Of a stretch of 64,000 nucleotides of DNA, positions 42,027 to 51,129 are shown in pieces. The translations under genes were made by a program, and so were the position numbers. This DNA is from Polynucleobacter rarus (GTDB lineage: Bacteria; Pseudomonadota; Gammaproteobacteria; Burkholderiales; Burkholderiaceae): contig NZ_NTGB01000001.1 in the NCBI RefSeq assembly GCF_003072505.1, positions 381,290-445,289 of the forward strand. Direction: 5' to 3'. The notes below the pieces were generated by a model. That model saw only the letters and a list, made by a program, of their open reading frames with translations, was not told where the DNA came from and searched no databases. Position 1 is the first letter of the stretch, and each line of letters begins with the position of its first letter.

Positions 42027-43301
42027 TTATCCTTTCGGTTGCATCAGAATTGATTTAGCGAAATCAATCAGGTTTAATTCAGAGAGTGGTGCACCGATTG
42101 CCTGAATACTTAAAGGGCGACCTAAATGATCCAGCCCAATGGGGATGGATAAAGACGGAATACCTAAGTAATTAATAAATCCCATTAAATGAAATAGTCC
42201 GATTAATTTCTCTTTGTCAAAATCAGGATGGCCAATCTCTACCTCATTCCAATTTGGTAACGTGCAAGTGAAAGTAGGTAAAAGTACAACATCAAAGTTG
42301 GTAAAGTACTTTTGGATGAAAGCAGCTGAGATTTGAGATTGGTTATTGATGATTTCTAAATAATCTGACTTAGCAATCAGCTTGCCTTGTTTACATACCG
42401 TTTTTAAAGTTCTTGGACAGGACGCTTGATCTAGATGGGTGGCATAGAGTTGATTCGCCTCATAACTTAACACTTGATCGGTTAAGAACTTCAACTGATC
42501 AAATTCGTTAATCTCGATCAGTTCTACTGATTTAAAATTGTCTAGATGTGCTTTGATTGCTTGGCGAAGTTTGGGGTCGACGAATAGTGGTAACCAAAGT
42601 CCGATCCGGTTTTTTTTCTGAAAAGAATCTACAGAAGTCAGTGCAGACTCAGCTAGTAGTCTAAGAATCAGTTCGATATCTGCGAGGTGGTTGCCAAGTA
42701 TCCCCACTGAGTCCAAGGTTGGAGAGAGTTCTGCAACACCTTCTTTAGAAATCAATCCTCGGGTAGTTTTTAAGCCGAAGATCCCACAACTTGCAGCGGG
42801 TATTCTGACGGATCCAGTCGTGTCCGTTCCCAGAGAGATCGGCGTCATACCTGAGGCAACGGCAACGGCGGAGCCACTTGATGAGCCGCCTACGACATAA
42901 TCAACATGCAGGGGATTAATACATTGGGGAAAATTAGCATTTTGTGAGCTAGCACCACAGGCGTAGGGCGCCATGACTGCAGTACCCAGCGTTATTGCTC
43001 CAGCGTCTTCTAATTTTTGCAGCGCTCGAGCATTTTGAATACCCTCTACCAAAGTAGGTTTACCAAGTCCAAAGCCTGGCTCAAAGTGTCTGATATTAAA
43101 AATATCTTTATGGATTAGACCAAGGCCAGTAAGAGGGCCTTGCTTTGGAGAAATAGGCTCAATCAGTTTCGAGAGACAATGCAACTGCGCGTTAGTCTCA
43201 TTAATAAAGCTGAGCTGAGTTTGAAGTGCCTCTATCGCCGAAATACCGACAACTTTCTGTTGATGAAGTATCGCAGCGATCGATGGGTGCTTGCTAGACA
43301 T
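42027..43301 (-). CDS. Amidase-signature hydrolase
   Basis: This 424-residue enzyme has the full Ser-cisSer-Lys triad of the amidase signature family: K65 in GLIHKD, S140 in the VVGGSSSGSAVAVASG loop and the nucleophile S164 in GTDTTGSVRIPAA. It is somewhat shorter than GatA (about 480) and lacks GatB/C partners, so a catabolic amidase or a hydrolase of urea-like or indole-amide compounds is more likely than tRNA amidation. It lies between an SDR (33 bp) and a TctC gene (2 bp) in a long operon. The product acid may be handled by that receptor system. Confidence 0.9.
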   Translation of the reverse strand: MSSKHPSIAAILHQQKVVGISAIEALQTQLSFINETNAQLHCLSKLIEPISPKQGPLTGLGLIHKDIFNIRHFEPGFGLGKPTLVEGIQNARALQKLEDAGAITLGTAVMAPYACGASSQNANFPQCINPLHVDYVVGGSSSGSAVAVASGMTPISLGTDTTGSVRIPAASCGIFGLKTTRGLISKEGVAELSPTLDSVGILGNHLADIELILRLLAESALTSVDSFQKKNRIGLWLPLFVDPKLRQAIKAHLDNFKSVELIEINEFDQLKFLTDQVLSYEANQLYATHLDQASCPRTLKTVCKQGKLIAKSDYLEIINNQSQISAAFIQKYFTNFDVVLLPTFTCTLPNWNEVEIGHPDFDKEKLIGLFHLMGFINYLGIPSLSIPIGLDHLGRPLSIQAIGAPLSELNLIDFAKSILMQPKG

Positions 43302-43333
43302 CTTTTCATTACTTCACAAATAAGTCAGAAAAC

Positions 43334-44110
43334 TTATTGTGCAGCATAACCGCCATCAACGAGCAAATCCGAACCCGTTACAAAGGCGGAAGCATCACTT
43401 GCTAAATAGAGAGCAGCCAGAGCAATTTCTTCAGGCTGAGCGAGTCTGCCGAGTAGATGCATCGGCCCTAATTCTTTCCGGGCATTTTCCATCGTGCCAA
43501 AACGCAGCGTCATTCTTTCTGTTTCAACGGCGCCAGGTGAAATCGTATTCGTCCTAATGCCTTGCGCTGCATGATCAATTGCCATGGCACGTGCTAAATT
43601 AATTAAAGCAGATTTAATGGCGCAGTACACCGCACGATTGGCTGTGCCAACCCGACCTAATTGAGAAGCGATATGAATAATGGAGCCATTCTTTGCCGCT
43701 GCCATATGCGGTATCACCGCTTTACTCATCAAAAAAGCACCAGTTAAATTCACAGAAATCGCTTTATTCCAATCTTCTAATGAGTAGTCAGCCACACTAC
43801 CACTTGGGTCTTTGGCTGCCGCGCCATTTAATAAGACATGAATACCGTCATAGGCTTGCATTACCTTCAAAATCGCTTGCTGAGTCGAGGGCTCATCACT
43901 CACATCAACCTGCACACCAAGCGCAATGCCACCTTCAGCAGTAATTTCCTGCGCAGTCCTAGCTGCATTTTCACCAATCAAATCCAAGCAAGCCACTTTA
44001 GCACCAGCTTGAGCAAAAGCGATCGAAATAGCTCTACCAATTCCTTGGCCAGCACCAGTAACTACCGCAACTTTGCCAGTTAAGGCATATTTGTTAAGAA
44101 TGTTTTCCAT
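43334..44110 (-). CDS. Classical SDR oxidoreductase
   Basis: The 258-residue protein has TGAGQGIGRA for NAD(P) binding (residues 18-27), CLDLIGENA after the second strand (favouring NAD), LNGAAAKDP, the catalytic Ser in IIHIASQLG and the YxxxK site in RAVYCAIKSAL, and ends SDLLVDGGY. It should oxidise or reduce a hydroxyl/keto group of the pathway substrate. AGGAGAC lies 4 nt before its ATG. It follows livF by 14 bp and is cotranscribed with the amidase. Confidence 0.9.
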   Translation of the reverse strand: MENILNKYALTGKVAVVTGAGQGIGRAISIAFAQAGAKVACLDLIGENAARTAQEITAEGGIALGVQVDVSDEPSTQQAILKVMQAYDGIHVLLNGAAAKDPSGSVADYSLEDWNKAISVNLTGAFLMSKAVIPHMAAAKNGSIIHIASQLGRVGTANRAVYCAIKSALINLARAMAIDHAAQGIRTNTISPGAVETERMTLRFGTMENARKELGPMHLLGRLAQPEEIALAALYLASDASAFVTGSDLLVDGGYAAQ

Positions 44111-44124
44111 ACTTGTCTCCTAAT

Positions 44125-44844
44125 TTAACTTGTGCCTAGATACGCTTCTTTTATTTTTGGATCGTTGATTAAATCTTTACTATTACCACTCGTGAGAATC
44201 TTACCGGTTTGTAAAACATAGGCGCGCGAGGCAGTACCTAAAGCATAGTGCGCATTTTGTTCAACTAATAGTACGCTGGTATTATTCGCATTAATTTCAC
44301 GAATCGTTTTAAAAATATCTTGCACAATAATTGGTGCTAGACCTAAAGAGGGCTCATCTAAACACAATAATCTCGGCTCAGACATGAGGGCGCGACAGAT
44401 CACCAGCATTTGTTGCTCACCACCTGATAAAGTGCCAGCATTTTGTTTTGCTCGGACCCCTAACTTAGGAAACATCGCGACCATTTTCTCAATGAGCGAA
44501 TTCATTTTGGGGCGATTATTCCTGTGACAGTAACCACCCATTTCTAAGTTTTCCATTACCGTCAGAAATGGAAAGACATGGCGACCTTCAGGCACGAGTG
44601 CAATGCCTAGTTTATTTCTCTCGAAAGAGGGCATTCTAGTGATATCGATACCATCAAATAAGATTTTTCCTTTTCGTGGGTACATAGCGCCTGCAACCGC
44701 ACGCATGGTCGTGCTTTTACCAGCGCCATTAGAGCCAATCAAGGTCACAATTTCATTTTGACCGACGGTAAAGTTAATATTTTGACAGGCTGCTACTTCA
44801 CCATAGGCAATTTCTAAATCTTGGGCTTCTAACAGTGCGCTCAT
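44125..44844 (-). CDS. livF: LIV-type ABC transporter ATPase LivF
   Basis: The 239-residue ATPase has Walker A GSNGAGKST, signature LSGGEQQML, Walker B LLCLDEPSLGLAP and the H-loop LVEQNAHYAL. The length and the LEMGGYCHR stretch are typical of LivF, the second ATPase of branched-chain amino acid/amide/urea importers. It overlaps livG by ATGA. It energises import with LivG through LivHM. Confidence 0.92.
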   Translation of the reverse strand: MSALLEAQDLEIAYGEVAACQNINFTVGQNEIVTLIGSNGAGKSTTMRAVAGAMYPRKGKILFDGIDITRMPSFERNKLGIALVPEGRHVFPFLTVMENLEMGGYCHRNNRPKMNSLIEKMVAMFPKLGVRAKQNAGTLSGGEQQMLVICRALMSEPRLLCLDEPSLGLAPIIVQDIFKTIREINANNTSVLLVEQNAHYALGTASRAYVLQTGKILTSGNSKDLINDPKIKEAYLGTS

Positions 44845-45617
44845 ACAATCGCTCCTTCACTGCCAAGGTATGCTGCAATGACTTTTGGATTGGACTGTAC
44901 TTCTGATGGGCTACCATCAAATAGATATTCGCCATGATCCATGACAAAAATTTGATCGGCGATATTCATGACTAATTTCATATTATGTTCTACCAAAATA
45001 ATGGTCATATTTTGTGACTGTAAATGACGCAAGCGACTCATTAAAAACTGTACTTCTGTATCGTTCAGACCAGCAGCAGGCTCATCGAGCATGAAAACTT
45101 TAGGTTTCGTCGCCAGGGCTCTGGCAATCTCGAGCATCCGTTGTGAGCCATAAGGTAGTGAACCAGCCCGTTCATTGGCTTTATCTTTAAGACCAATAAA
45201 ATCTAATAGTTCGAGAGCTTGGTTATAGCAGTCAAGGCGATTTCTTTTATATTCTCCAGCCGGGATAAAGTATTGCCAAAAAGGAATTTTATGGTGAATG
45301 TGAAAACCCGCAATCACGTTATCAATCACCGATAATTGCTTAAACAAACGAATCTTTTGGAAAGTTCTAGCAATCCCTAAATGAACGCGCTGATGTAAAG
45401 AGAGTGAGTTAACTTCAATGCCGTTATAAGTAATGGATCCAGAGGTTGGTAAATAAACACCTGTTAATAGGTTAAGGGTAGTTGATTTACCAGCACCATT
45501 CGGACCAATAATCGTTTGAATAGAATTGGCTGGAATTTTAAATGAAATACCGTCGACCGCTTTTACACCGCCAAAATGCTTACATAAATTGGTAACTTCT
45601 AAGATGTTTTCTGACAT
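44841..45617 (-). CDS. livG: LIV-type ABC transporter ATPase LivG
   Basis: Taken from ATG 45615-45617 (MSENILEVTNLCKHFGG), the protein has 258 residues, the usual LivG length. A longer open frame to 45713 would overlap livM by 74 bases and is not used. Walker A is GPNGAGKST, the signature region LPYGSQRMLEIARALATKPK and Walker B VFMLDEPAAGLND; LivG proteins typically have (L/P)(Y/S)G(E/S/Q)QR. It lies 22 bp after livM. Confidence 0.9.
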   Translation of the reverse strand: MSENILEVTNLCKHFGGVKAVDGISFKIPANSIQTIIGPNGAGKSTTLNLLTGVYLPTSGSITYNGIEVNSLSLHQRVHLGIARTFQKIRLFKQLSVIDNVIAGFHIHHKIPFWQYFIPAGEYKRNRLDCYNQALELLDFIGLKDKANERAGSLPYGSQRMLEIARALATKPKVFMLDEPAAGLNDTEVQFLMSRLRHLQSQNMTIILVEHNMKLVMNIADQIFVMDHGEYLFDGSPSEVQSNPKVIAAYLGSEGAIV

Positions 45618-45639
45618 ATCAATATTCTGTAGATGTAAA

Positions 45640-46623
45640 TCAATTTGATTTAAAAAATTTATCCTTGATTGTTTGGAAAGCCTGCAAAATTCCACCAGGC
45701 ATAAACAGAACAACGAGGGTTAAAGAAATACCGTAAACAAGCAGGCGGGCATCTCCTAAGCTTCTTAGTAACTCTGGTAGAGTTGTTAGAACGATTGCGC
45801 CAATAATAGGTCCAAACATGGTACCCATGCCACCGACAATTACCATCGCTAAATAGGTAAATGATTCCACGACAGCAAAGGCATCTGGTACCAAGGTGCC
45901 TACAAAGCTAGGGTAGAAAGCGCCAGCCAAACCAGCGATGAATGCACCGATACCAAAAGCAAAGATTTTCCAAAGTTTGGCATTAATCCCCAGTGAAGCA
46001 GCCGATACCTCATCTTCTCGGATTGCTCGTAAGGTATCACCAATGGGTGACCTTAAAAGATTACCTAAAATAATGTAAGTAATCATGGTGACAGTCGCCA
46101 CTAAATAAAAATAATTCACATTGTTGTTAAATTTAATTTCAGTACCAAAAAGATTGATAGGCGTTGGCGCCGGAATCCCATAAATACCTAAGGGGCCTGA
46201 AGTCATCGAGTCCCAATTGAGTAAAATTTGGTGCAAGATAATCGCAAAGGCCATGGAAGCGATAGCGAGGTAATGTCCTTTGAGTCGGGTAGCAAAAAAC
46301 GCTAAGAAAATACCGACCGCGCCCGCTAAAAACGAACCTGACAGCGCTGCCATCCAAAAAGTAAAACCTGCCTTTTTAATCAGTAAGGTTGTGGTGTAAG
46401 CCCCAACACCAAAGAAGGCGGAGTGACCTAAGTTAAGTTGCCCGGTATAACCTAAAATAAGATTGAGTGACATTGCGAGCATGATGTTCATCGCAATCAC
46501 AACCAAAATCCCTTTCCAATAGGCCGATCCACTAAAGAGGATTGGTAATACCCAAATTACACCTGCAACCATCAAATACTGTACCCAAGTTGGGATTTTT
46601 TTTAGTAATCGTAACTCAGACAT
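45640..46623 (-). CDS. livM: LIV-type ABC permease LivM
   Basis: From ATG 46621-46623 the permease has 327 residues with about nine to ten membrane segments (for example VQYLMVAGVIWVLPILFSG and IMLAMSLNLILGYTGQLNLG). The GYTGQLNLGHSAFFGVGAYT motif and the cytosolic RAIREDEVSAASLGIN loop that contacts the ATPase are characteristic. Its start overlaps the livH stop by 8 bases. Seven residues could be added from 46644, but AAGAAAGAAG supports the chosen start. Confidence 0.9.
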   Translation of the reverse strand: MSELRLLKKIPTWVQYLMVAGVIWVLPILFSGSAYWKGILVVIAMNIMLAMSLNLILGYTGQLNLGHSAFFGVGAYTTTLLIKKAGFTFWMAALSGSFLAGAVGIFLAFFATRLKGHYLAIASMAFAIILHQILLNWDSMTSGPLGIYGIPAPTPINLFGTEIKFNNNVNYFYLVATVTMITYIILGNLLRSPIGDTLRAIREDEVSAASLGINAKLWKIFAFGIGAFIAGLAGAFYPSFVGTLVPDAFAVVESFTYLAMVIVGGMGTMFGPIIGAIVLTTLPELLRSLGDARLLVYGISLTLVVLFMPGGILQAFQTIKDKFFKSN

Positions 46624-47503
46624 TTTCTTCTTTCTTTTCAGCAACCAGACCTGTAGGTTTGACTAATAACATGACCAGTAAGAGGGCAAAAACAACCAAA
46701 TCAATCACGCCAGAACCTAGGTATTGGGTAGTAAATGCTTCAATTAAACCGACCAGTAAACCAGCAATAATGGTACCGGCCATATTGCCAAAACCACCGA
46801 TGATGACAATTGCAAAAGATTTAACAATCACGGAAGCGCCTGCAAAAGGTGTGAGTACTAAAATTGGACCGAGCATCGCACCAGCCATACCGGCCATCGC
46901 TGAAGCAATCACAATCGTGAGCATAATCAGAAATTTTTGATTAATACCCATGAGACCCGCTGTTTCCCGGTCTTGTGAAATAGCTCTTAGCGCTTTGCCT
47001 GTAAAGGTATATTTCATGAACAGATAAAGACCAGCAATAGTGCTGGAGGCGACAATCACAACGAGTAAACTTTGCGTGGTAAAAAAGATTTTGCCAAAAC
47101 GAATGGTTTCATCGTAGGGGCTATTAAATTGATAAGGAACTGGTCCGAAGGCAAGTAAGGCGCCATTTTCTAATAAGATAGAAACACCGATAGTCGCAAT
47201 CAGAGGCCGCAGTTCATCCCCTCGTTCTCGCAGCGGTGCAAAAATCGCCAGATTAATCAGGTACCCCAGCAAAGCACCAGCAAACAGTGCCACCACAATA
47301 CTGAGTAAATAAGCACCACCTAACCACTGTACAAAAAAGTACGCTGCAAAACCACCCAGGGTAACAAAGTCCGCATGGGCAAAGTTAATTTGGTTCATGA
47401 CCCCATAAATGAGGGTTAAACCCAGCGCGACCATTACATACAAACATCCCATGACAACACCATTGATGGTTTGTTGGATGGTTAAATTTAAGATATCAGG
47501 CAT
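46616..47503 (-). CDS. livH: LIV-type ABC permease LivH
   Basis: The 295-residue permease has about eight membrane segments, YGVMNQINFAHADFVTLGG as the typical LivH N-terminal motif, and RAISQDRETAGLMGIN as the ATPase-contact loop. With LivM it forms the membrane channel. It is separated from the binding-protein gene by 128 bp that contain a hairpin, which would let the receptor be made in excess over the membrane parts. Confidence 0.92.
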   Translation of the reverse strand: MPDILNLTIQQTINGVVMGCLYVMVALGLTLIYGVMNQINFAHADFVTLGGFAAYFFVQWLGGAYLLSIVVALFAGALLGYLINLAIFAPLRERGDELRPLIATIGVSILLENGALLAFGPVPYQFNSPYDETIRFGKIFFTTQSLLVVIVASSTIAGLYLFMKYTFTGKALRAISQDRETAGLMGINQKFLIMLTIVIASAMAGMAGAMLGPILVLTPFAGASVIVKSFAIVIIGGFGNMAGTIIAGLLVGLIEAFTTQYLGSGVIDLVVFALLLVMLLVKPTGLVAEKKEENV

Positions 47504-47541
47504 TTTGAATTCGAAGAAGTACTACGAGAAAAAGGATGATC

Positions 47542-47590
47542 AAAGATACACCTGCCTGTTATTCGATTACGAATTGGCGGATGTATCTTT
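47542..47590 (-). terminator. Hairpin between binding protein and livH (attenuator-like)
   Basis: AAAGATACA (47542-47550) pairs with TGTATCTTT (47582-47590), with extra pairing inside through GCC/GGC. It lies 42 bp past the stop of the receptor gene. A partial stop here would explain different transcript levels of receptor and permease. Confidence 0.5.
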
Positions 47591-47631
47591 TTAATCAACA
47601 AACAAAGAAAGACACTATGTTGCTGTTTTAA

Positions 47632-48822
47632 TTACCAGTTGAGTGTTTTCCAGCTCAAATCAGGATTGGTTTCTACATAGTGAATGACAGACATGTTTTG
47701 ATTTTGGCCAGTTGGACCAAAAGTTATTTTTCCAGTCGTTACTTCCACATCAACCATTTTTAATAATTGATTTTTAATTTCTTCAGAATTGGTCGCACCT
47801 CTTTTTACTGCTTCAGCAATGATCTTGATTTGGTCATAGGTGTGAGCATTTAAGTGAGTAGGAACGACATCTGCACCGTACTTAGCTTTGAAGTTCTTCA
47901 CAAAGTTTTGTACAACTGGACGCTTTTCATTTGGATCAAACTGTGAAATACGGGTATAGCCAACAGAAGCCTTACCAGCTTTTTGGTCATAGCCCCAAGG
48001 TACCCAAATCGTACCAATTTGTACTGCTTTACCGCCACCGCCCTTAGTAACACCGGCTTGTGCTAAAGCTTGTGCTAGCTTAACAGTTTGACCTTCCAGA
48101 GCAGATACCAAAAGTACATCTACATCACCCATTGAGGCTACGCGGGTAGCGATCGAGGTGAAGTCACTCACGTCTCTAGCGAACTCAATTCGGCCGAGCA
48201 CTTTACCGCCGTTAGCAATAAAAGTTTTCTCAAAGTTGTCTGAGATATCAATACCAGCATTGGTTTTTTCATTTAGCAAAATGGCATTTTTTGCTTTCAT
48301 ATTTTTGACAGCGTTCAATGCCAAGCTATCGGTTTGTTGTTTTGCATCTGGGAAAATTCGGAAGGCATATTTATAACCAGACTCTGTAAATTTAACAGTT
48401 GCAGAACCAGCATTGATCAAAGGCACTTTAGCCTCTTCCAAAACGGACATCGCAGCTAAAGTGGCATCAGAACATTCTTCACCAATCACGACATTAGGCT
48501 TGAAGTTTTCTAACATACGCTTAGCAGCGTTGGTAGCGCCTAATGGTGAGCATTGTGAATCTTCATAATTAATCACAAACTTATAACCGTTCACACCAGT
48601 TTTATTGAGTTCTTCAAGGGCAAGTTCAGCACCTTGTTTGCCCATCACACCAAAATAAGAACCAGGTCCAGAGGCCGGCAATAAAGCGCCGATCCGAATT
48701 ACTTTTTCTTGTGCTTGGCTTGAAGCAATGGATAAGCCTGCTACTGCACTAATCAGCATGCCGTTGATGAGCTTCGATGCGATTTGTCCAACCAACGGAC
48801 GTGTTGCTAGAGTTTTAATCAT
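47632..48822 (-). CDS. Branched-chain amino acid/amide-type substrate-binding protein
   Basis: This 396-residue periplasmic receptor has a signal peptide (about 1-37, ending SSQAQ) and the Peripla_BP_6 pattern: LLPASGPGSYFGVMGKQGAE, YEDSQCSPLGATNAAKRM, INAGSATVKF and DVSDFTSIATRVASMGDVDV. Such proteins bind branched-chain amino acids, amides, urea or aromatic acids. It is the first gene of the LIV unit, with TTGGAGGCAAC just before its ATG. With an amidase further down, an amide or aromatic carboxylate is a fair guess at the ligand. Confidence 0.9.
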   Translation of the reverse strand: MIKTLATRPLVGQIASKLINGMLISAVAGLSIASSQAQEKVIRIGALLPASGPGSYFGVMGKQGAELALEELNKTGVNGYKFVINYEDSQCSPLGATNAAKRMLENFKPNVVIGEECSDATLAAMSVLEEAKVPLINAGSATVKFTESGYKYAFRIFPDAKQQTDSLALNAVKNMKAKNAILLNEKTNAGIDISDNFEKTFIANGGKVLGRIEFARDVSDFTSIATRVASMGDVDVLLVSALEGQTVKLAQALAQAGVTKGGGGKAVQIGTIWVPWGYDQKAGKASVGYTRISQFDPNEKRPVVQNFVKNFKAKYGADVVPTHLNAHTYDQIKIIAEAVKRGATNSEEIKNQLLKMVDVEVTTGKITFGPTGQNQNMSVIHYVETNPDLSWKTLNW

Positions 48823-48947
48823 GTTGCCTCCAAAGTTTTTTTGAAATTATTTTTTATACTCAATAGACATTAACTCATAAAAAAATTTTTGACAAGTAGG
48901 TGTAATATGTAAAAAACTATTAATTAAATTGAGACAATGTATTAAAA

Positions 48948-49937
48948 ATGATAGTCCTAATAACAGGTGGAACAGGGTTTGTAGGCCTCAATCTCGCCCA
49001 ACAATTGTGCAATAAAGGTTTCAAGCCAGTGCTGATGGCACTTGCCCCCATGACACTCGCAATGCAACAACAATTGATGCAAGCTGGTATATCTTTTGAT
49101 TTTTTTCAAGGTAGTGTGACGCATCCTGGTGATTTAGATAAAGTTTGTACTCTCTATAAAATCGACAAAATCGTGCATGCTGCCGCAATCACTGCAGATG
49201 GCGAGCGTGAAATTGCCCATACGAAAGAGATCTTAGAAACGAATTTAATGGGATCTGTCGAAGTGTTTGAGTGTGCTGTTCGGCACCATATTAAACAAGT
49301 GATTTATTTGAGTTCGGGCTCTATTTTTGGCCACTTAGGTAACCATGACCCCATCATTGATGAACTCTTCAGTCCAGTCTTGCCTGAAACTATTTACGGC
49401 ATTAGTAAATTAGCTGCAGAGCGAACTGCTTTGCGTTATCGCAAAAACCGCCAACTGAATGTCACCGTTGTTCGCCTCGGCTTAGTTTATGGCCCTTGGG
49501 AATACGACACAGGGCACCGCGATACTTTAAGCTTGCCCTATAAAACCTACCTCAAAGCAAAGGGTGGCGAGCATCTTATCGTCTCAAAAATACATGGGGA
49601 TGATTATATTTATGCCACTGATATTGCTAAAGGATTATGGTTGATATTAGAAGCGGGACATTCACCAGAAGGTCTCTATCATTTATCTGCTGGTCTGAAG
49701 TGGTCCTTATCCACTTGGTTAGAACGCCTAAAACAAGTATTTCCGAAATTTACCTATGAGATGACAGACGATCCCGAACTCTGCGCATTTAAAAACAGTA
49801 GTCCTTTACCTCGTTCACCGATGAGTATTCAAAGGATTCAACGCGACTTTCATTTTGAGCCTGACTTTGATCAAGCGCTGGCTTTTGATGATTTTATTTC
49901 TCAACCTTCTATTCTTCACTCATTTACTAATCATTAA
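48948..49937 (+). CDS. NAD-dependent epimerase/dehydratase-family protein
   Basis: The 329-residue extended SDR has the GGTGFVGLNLAQQL dinucleotide loop (residues 7-20), VHAAAIT, the catalytic SSGSIFG with Ser, and YGISK for YxxxK. The sugar-nucleotide family shares this fold, but so do hydroxysteroid and lactone-forming members. It opens the plus-strand operon divergent from the LIV unit, with CaiB 2 bp later, so a role in acyl or carboxylate catabolism is more likely than sugar synthesis. There is no good ribosome site before the ATG. Confidence 0.82.
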   Translation: MIVLITGGTGFVGLNLAQQLCNKGFKPVLMALAPMTLAMQQQLMQAGISFDFFQGSVTHPGDLDKVCTLYKIDKIVHAAAITADGEREIAHTKEILETNLMGSVEVFECAVRHHIKQVIYLSSGSIFGHLGNHDPIIDELFSPVLPETIYGISKLAAERTALRYRKNRQLNVTVVRLGLVYGPWEYDTGHRDTLSLPYKTYLKAKGGEHLIVSKIHGDDYIYATDIAKGLWLILEAGHSPEGLYHLSAGLKWSLSTWLERLKQVFPKFTYEMTDDPELCAFKNSSPLPRSPMSIQRIQRDFHFEPDFDQALAFDDFISQPSILHSFTNH

Positions 49938-49939
49938 CC

Positions 49940-51115
49940 ATGACAGCACTCTCAAAATTTAAAGTTCTGGATTTAACCAGAGCTCGTGCAGGACCAACTT
50001 GTGTCAAACAATTCGCTGATTTCGGCGCGGATGTCATCAAAATTGAAATGTCCGAAGGAATGGGTGATGCAAGTCAATTTAGTGGCGCGCGACATGGCCC
50101 TGATATGCAAAACTTACATCGGAATAAAAAGTCTTTAACTCTCGATCTAAAACAGAAAGAGGGCTTAGACATTTTTTATCAACTCGTTAAAACAGCGGAT
50201 ATCGTCGTAGAAAACTTCAGGCCGGATGTGAAAAATCGCTTAGGCATTGACTATGAAACCCTTAAAGCCCTAAATCCGCGCATCATCTTAGTTTCCATCT
50301 CAGGCTTTGGTCAAGACGGCCCATACGTCAAACGTCCGATGTTTGATCAAATCTCACAAGGGATGAGTGGCATCATGTCAGTTACGGGCGACCCGAAGGG
50401 CGGACCGATGCGGGCTGGTGTAGCGATTACGGATATTACTGCTGGGTATATTGCCGCTTGTGGCGCAATGACGGCACTCTTGGAGCGAGAAGTTTCAGGT
50501 CAGGGACAGTGGGTTCAAAGTTCACTGATTCAAGCTGGGATCGCGATGATGGATTTCCAAGCAGCTCGGTACTTAATGGCTGGCGAAATTCCTCAACAAG
50601 TCGGTAATGATCATCCAACTAGTATGCCTACTTCTTGCTATCAAAGTAGTGATGGTTATATTAATGTGGCTGCTACCGGTGAGCCGATGTGGGTGGCCTT
50701 ATGTACCGCCATGGGGATTGCAGAATTGGCGACAGATCCACGGTTCACATCAGAGTCCATGCGGGTGGCGCACCGCGATGAATTAAATCAAATTTTGATT
50801 CCGATCCTCAAATCAAAGCCAAAAGCATATTGGGTAGAATTGCTCAATAAAGCGGGCGTTCCAACCGGTCCAATTTATGACATGTCAGAAGTTTTTAGTG
50901 ATCCGCAGGTGATTTCTCAAGATGCAGCAGTGGAGGTAGAACACCCTAAAGTCGGGAAGATTCGGATTGTTAATCAGGCCGTAAAGCTTTCTAGAACACC
51001 GGCCAAAATTACGCATTCTGCGCCCGAATTAGGTGAGCACTCAGAGGAGATCTTGCGTGAATTATGTTATTCTGAAAATCAAATTCAAGAATTCAAAACT
51101 AAAAAAATAATTTAA
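49940..51115 (+). CDS. CaiB/BaiF-family CoA-transferase
   Basis: This 391-residue class III CoA-transferase has LDLTRARAGPTCVKQFADFG at the start, VENFRPDVKNRLGIDYETL, the SISGFGQDGPY loop, and MRAGVAITDITAGYIAACGA, in which the Asp of TDI is the expected nucleophile. It moves CoA between acyl-CoA and a free acid. It is tightly linked to the epimerase gene (2 bp) and the hydrolase gene (14 bp), which suggests that the imported acid is first activated to a CoA thioester. Confidence 0.9.
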   Translation: MTALSKFKVLDLTRARAGPTCVKQFADFGADVIKIEMSEGMGDASQFSGARHGPDMQNLHRNKKSLTLDLKQKEGLDIFYQLVKTADIVVENFRPDVKNRLGIDYETLKALNPRIILVSISGFGQDGPYVKRPMFDQISQGMSGIMSVTGDPKGGPMRAGVAITDITAGYIAACGAMTALLEREVSGQGQWVQSSLIQAGIAMMDFQAARYLMAGEIPQQVGNDHPTSMPTSCYQSSDGYINVAATGEPMWVALCTAMGIAELATDPRFTSESMRVAHRDELNQILIPILKSKPKAYWVELLNKAGVPTGPIYDMSEVFSDPQVISQDAAVEVEHPKVGKIRIVNQAVKLSRTPAKITHSAPELGEHSEEILRELCYSENQIQEFKTKKII

Positions 51116-51129
51116 TAAAGGAGACAATA

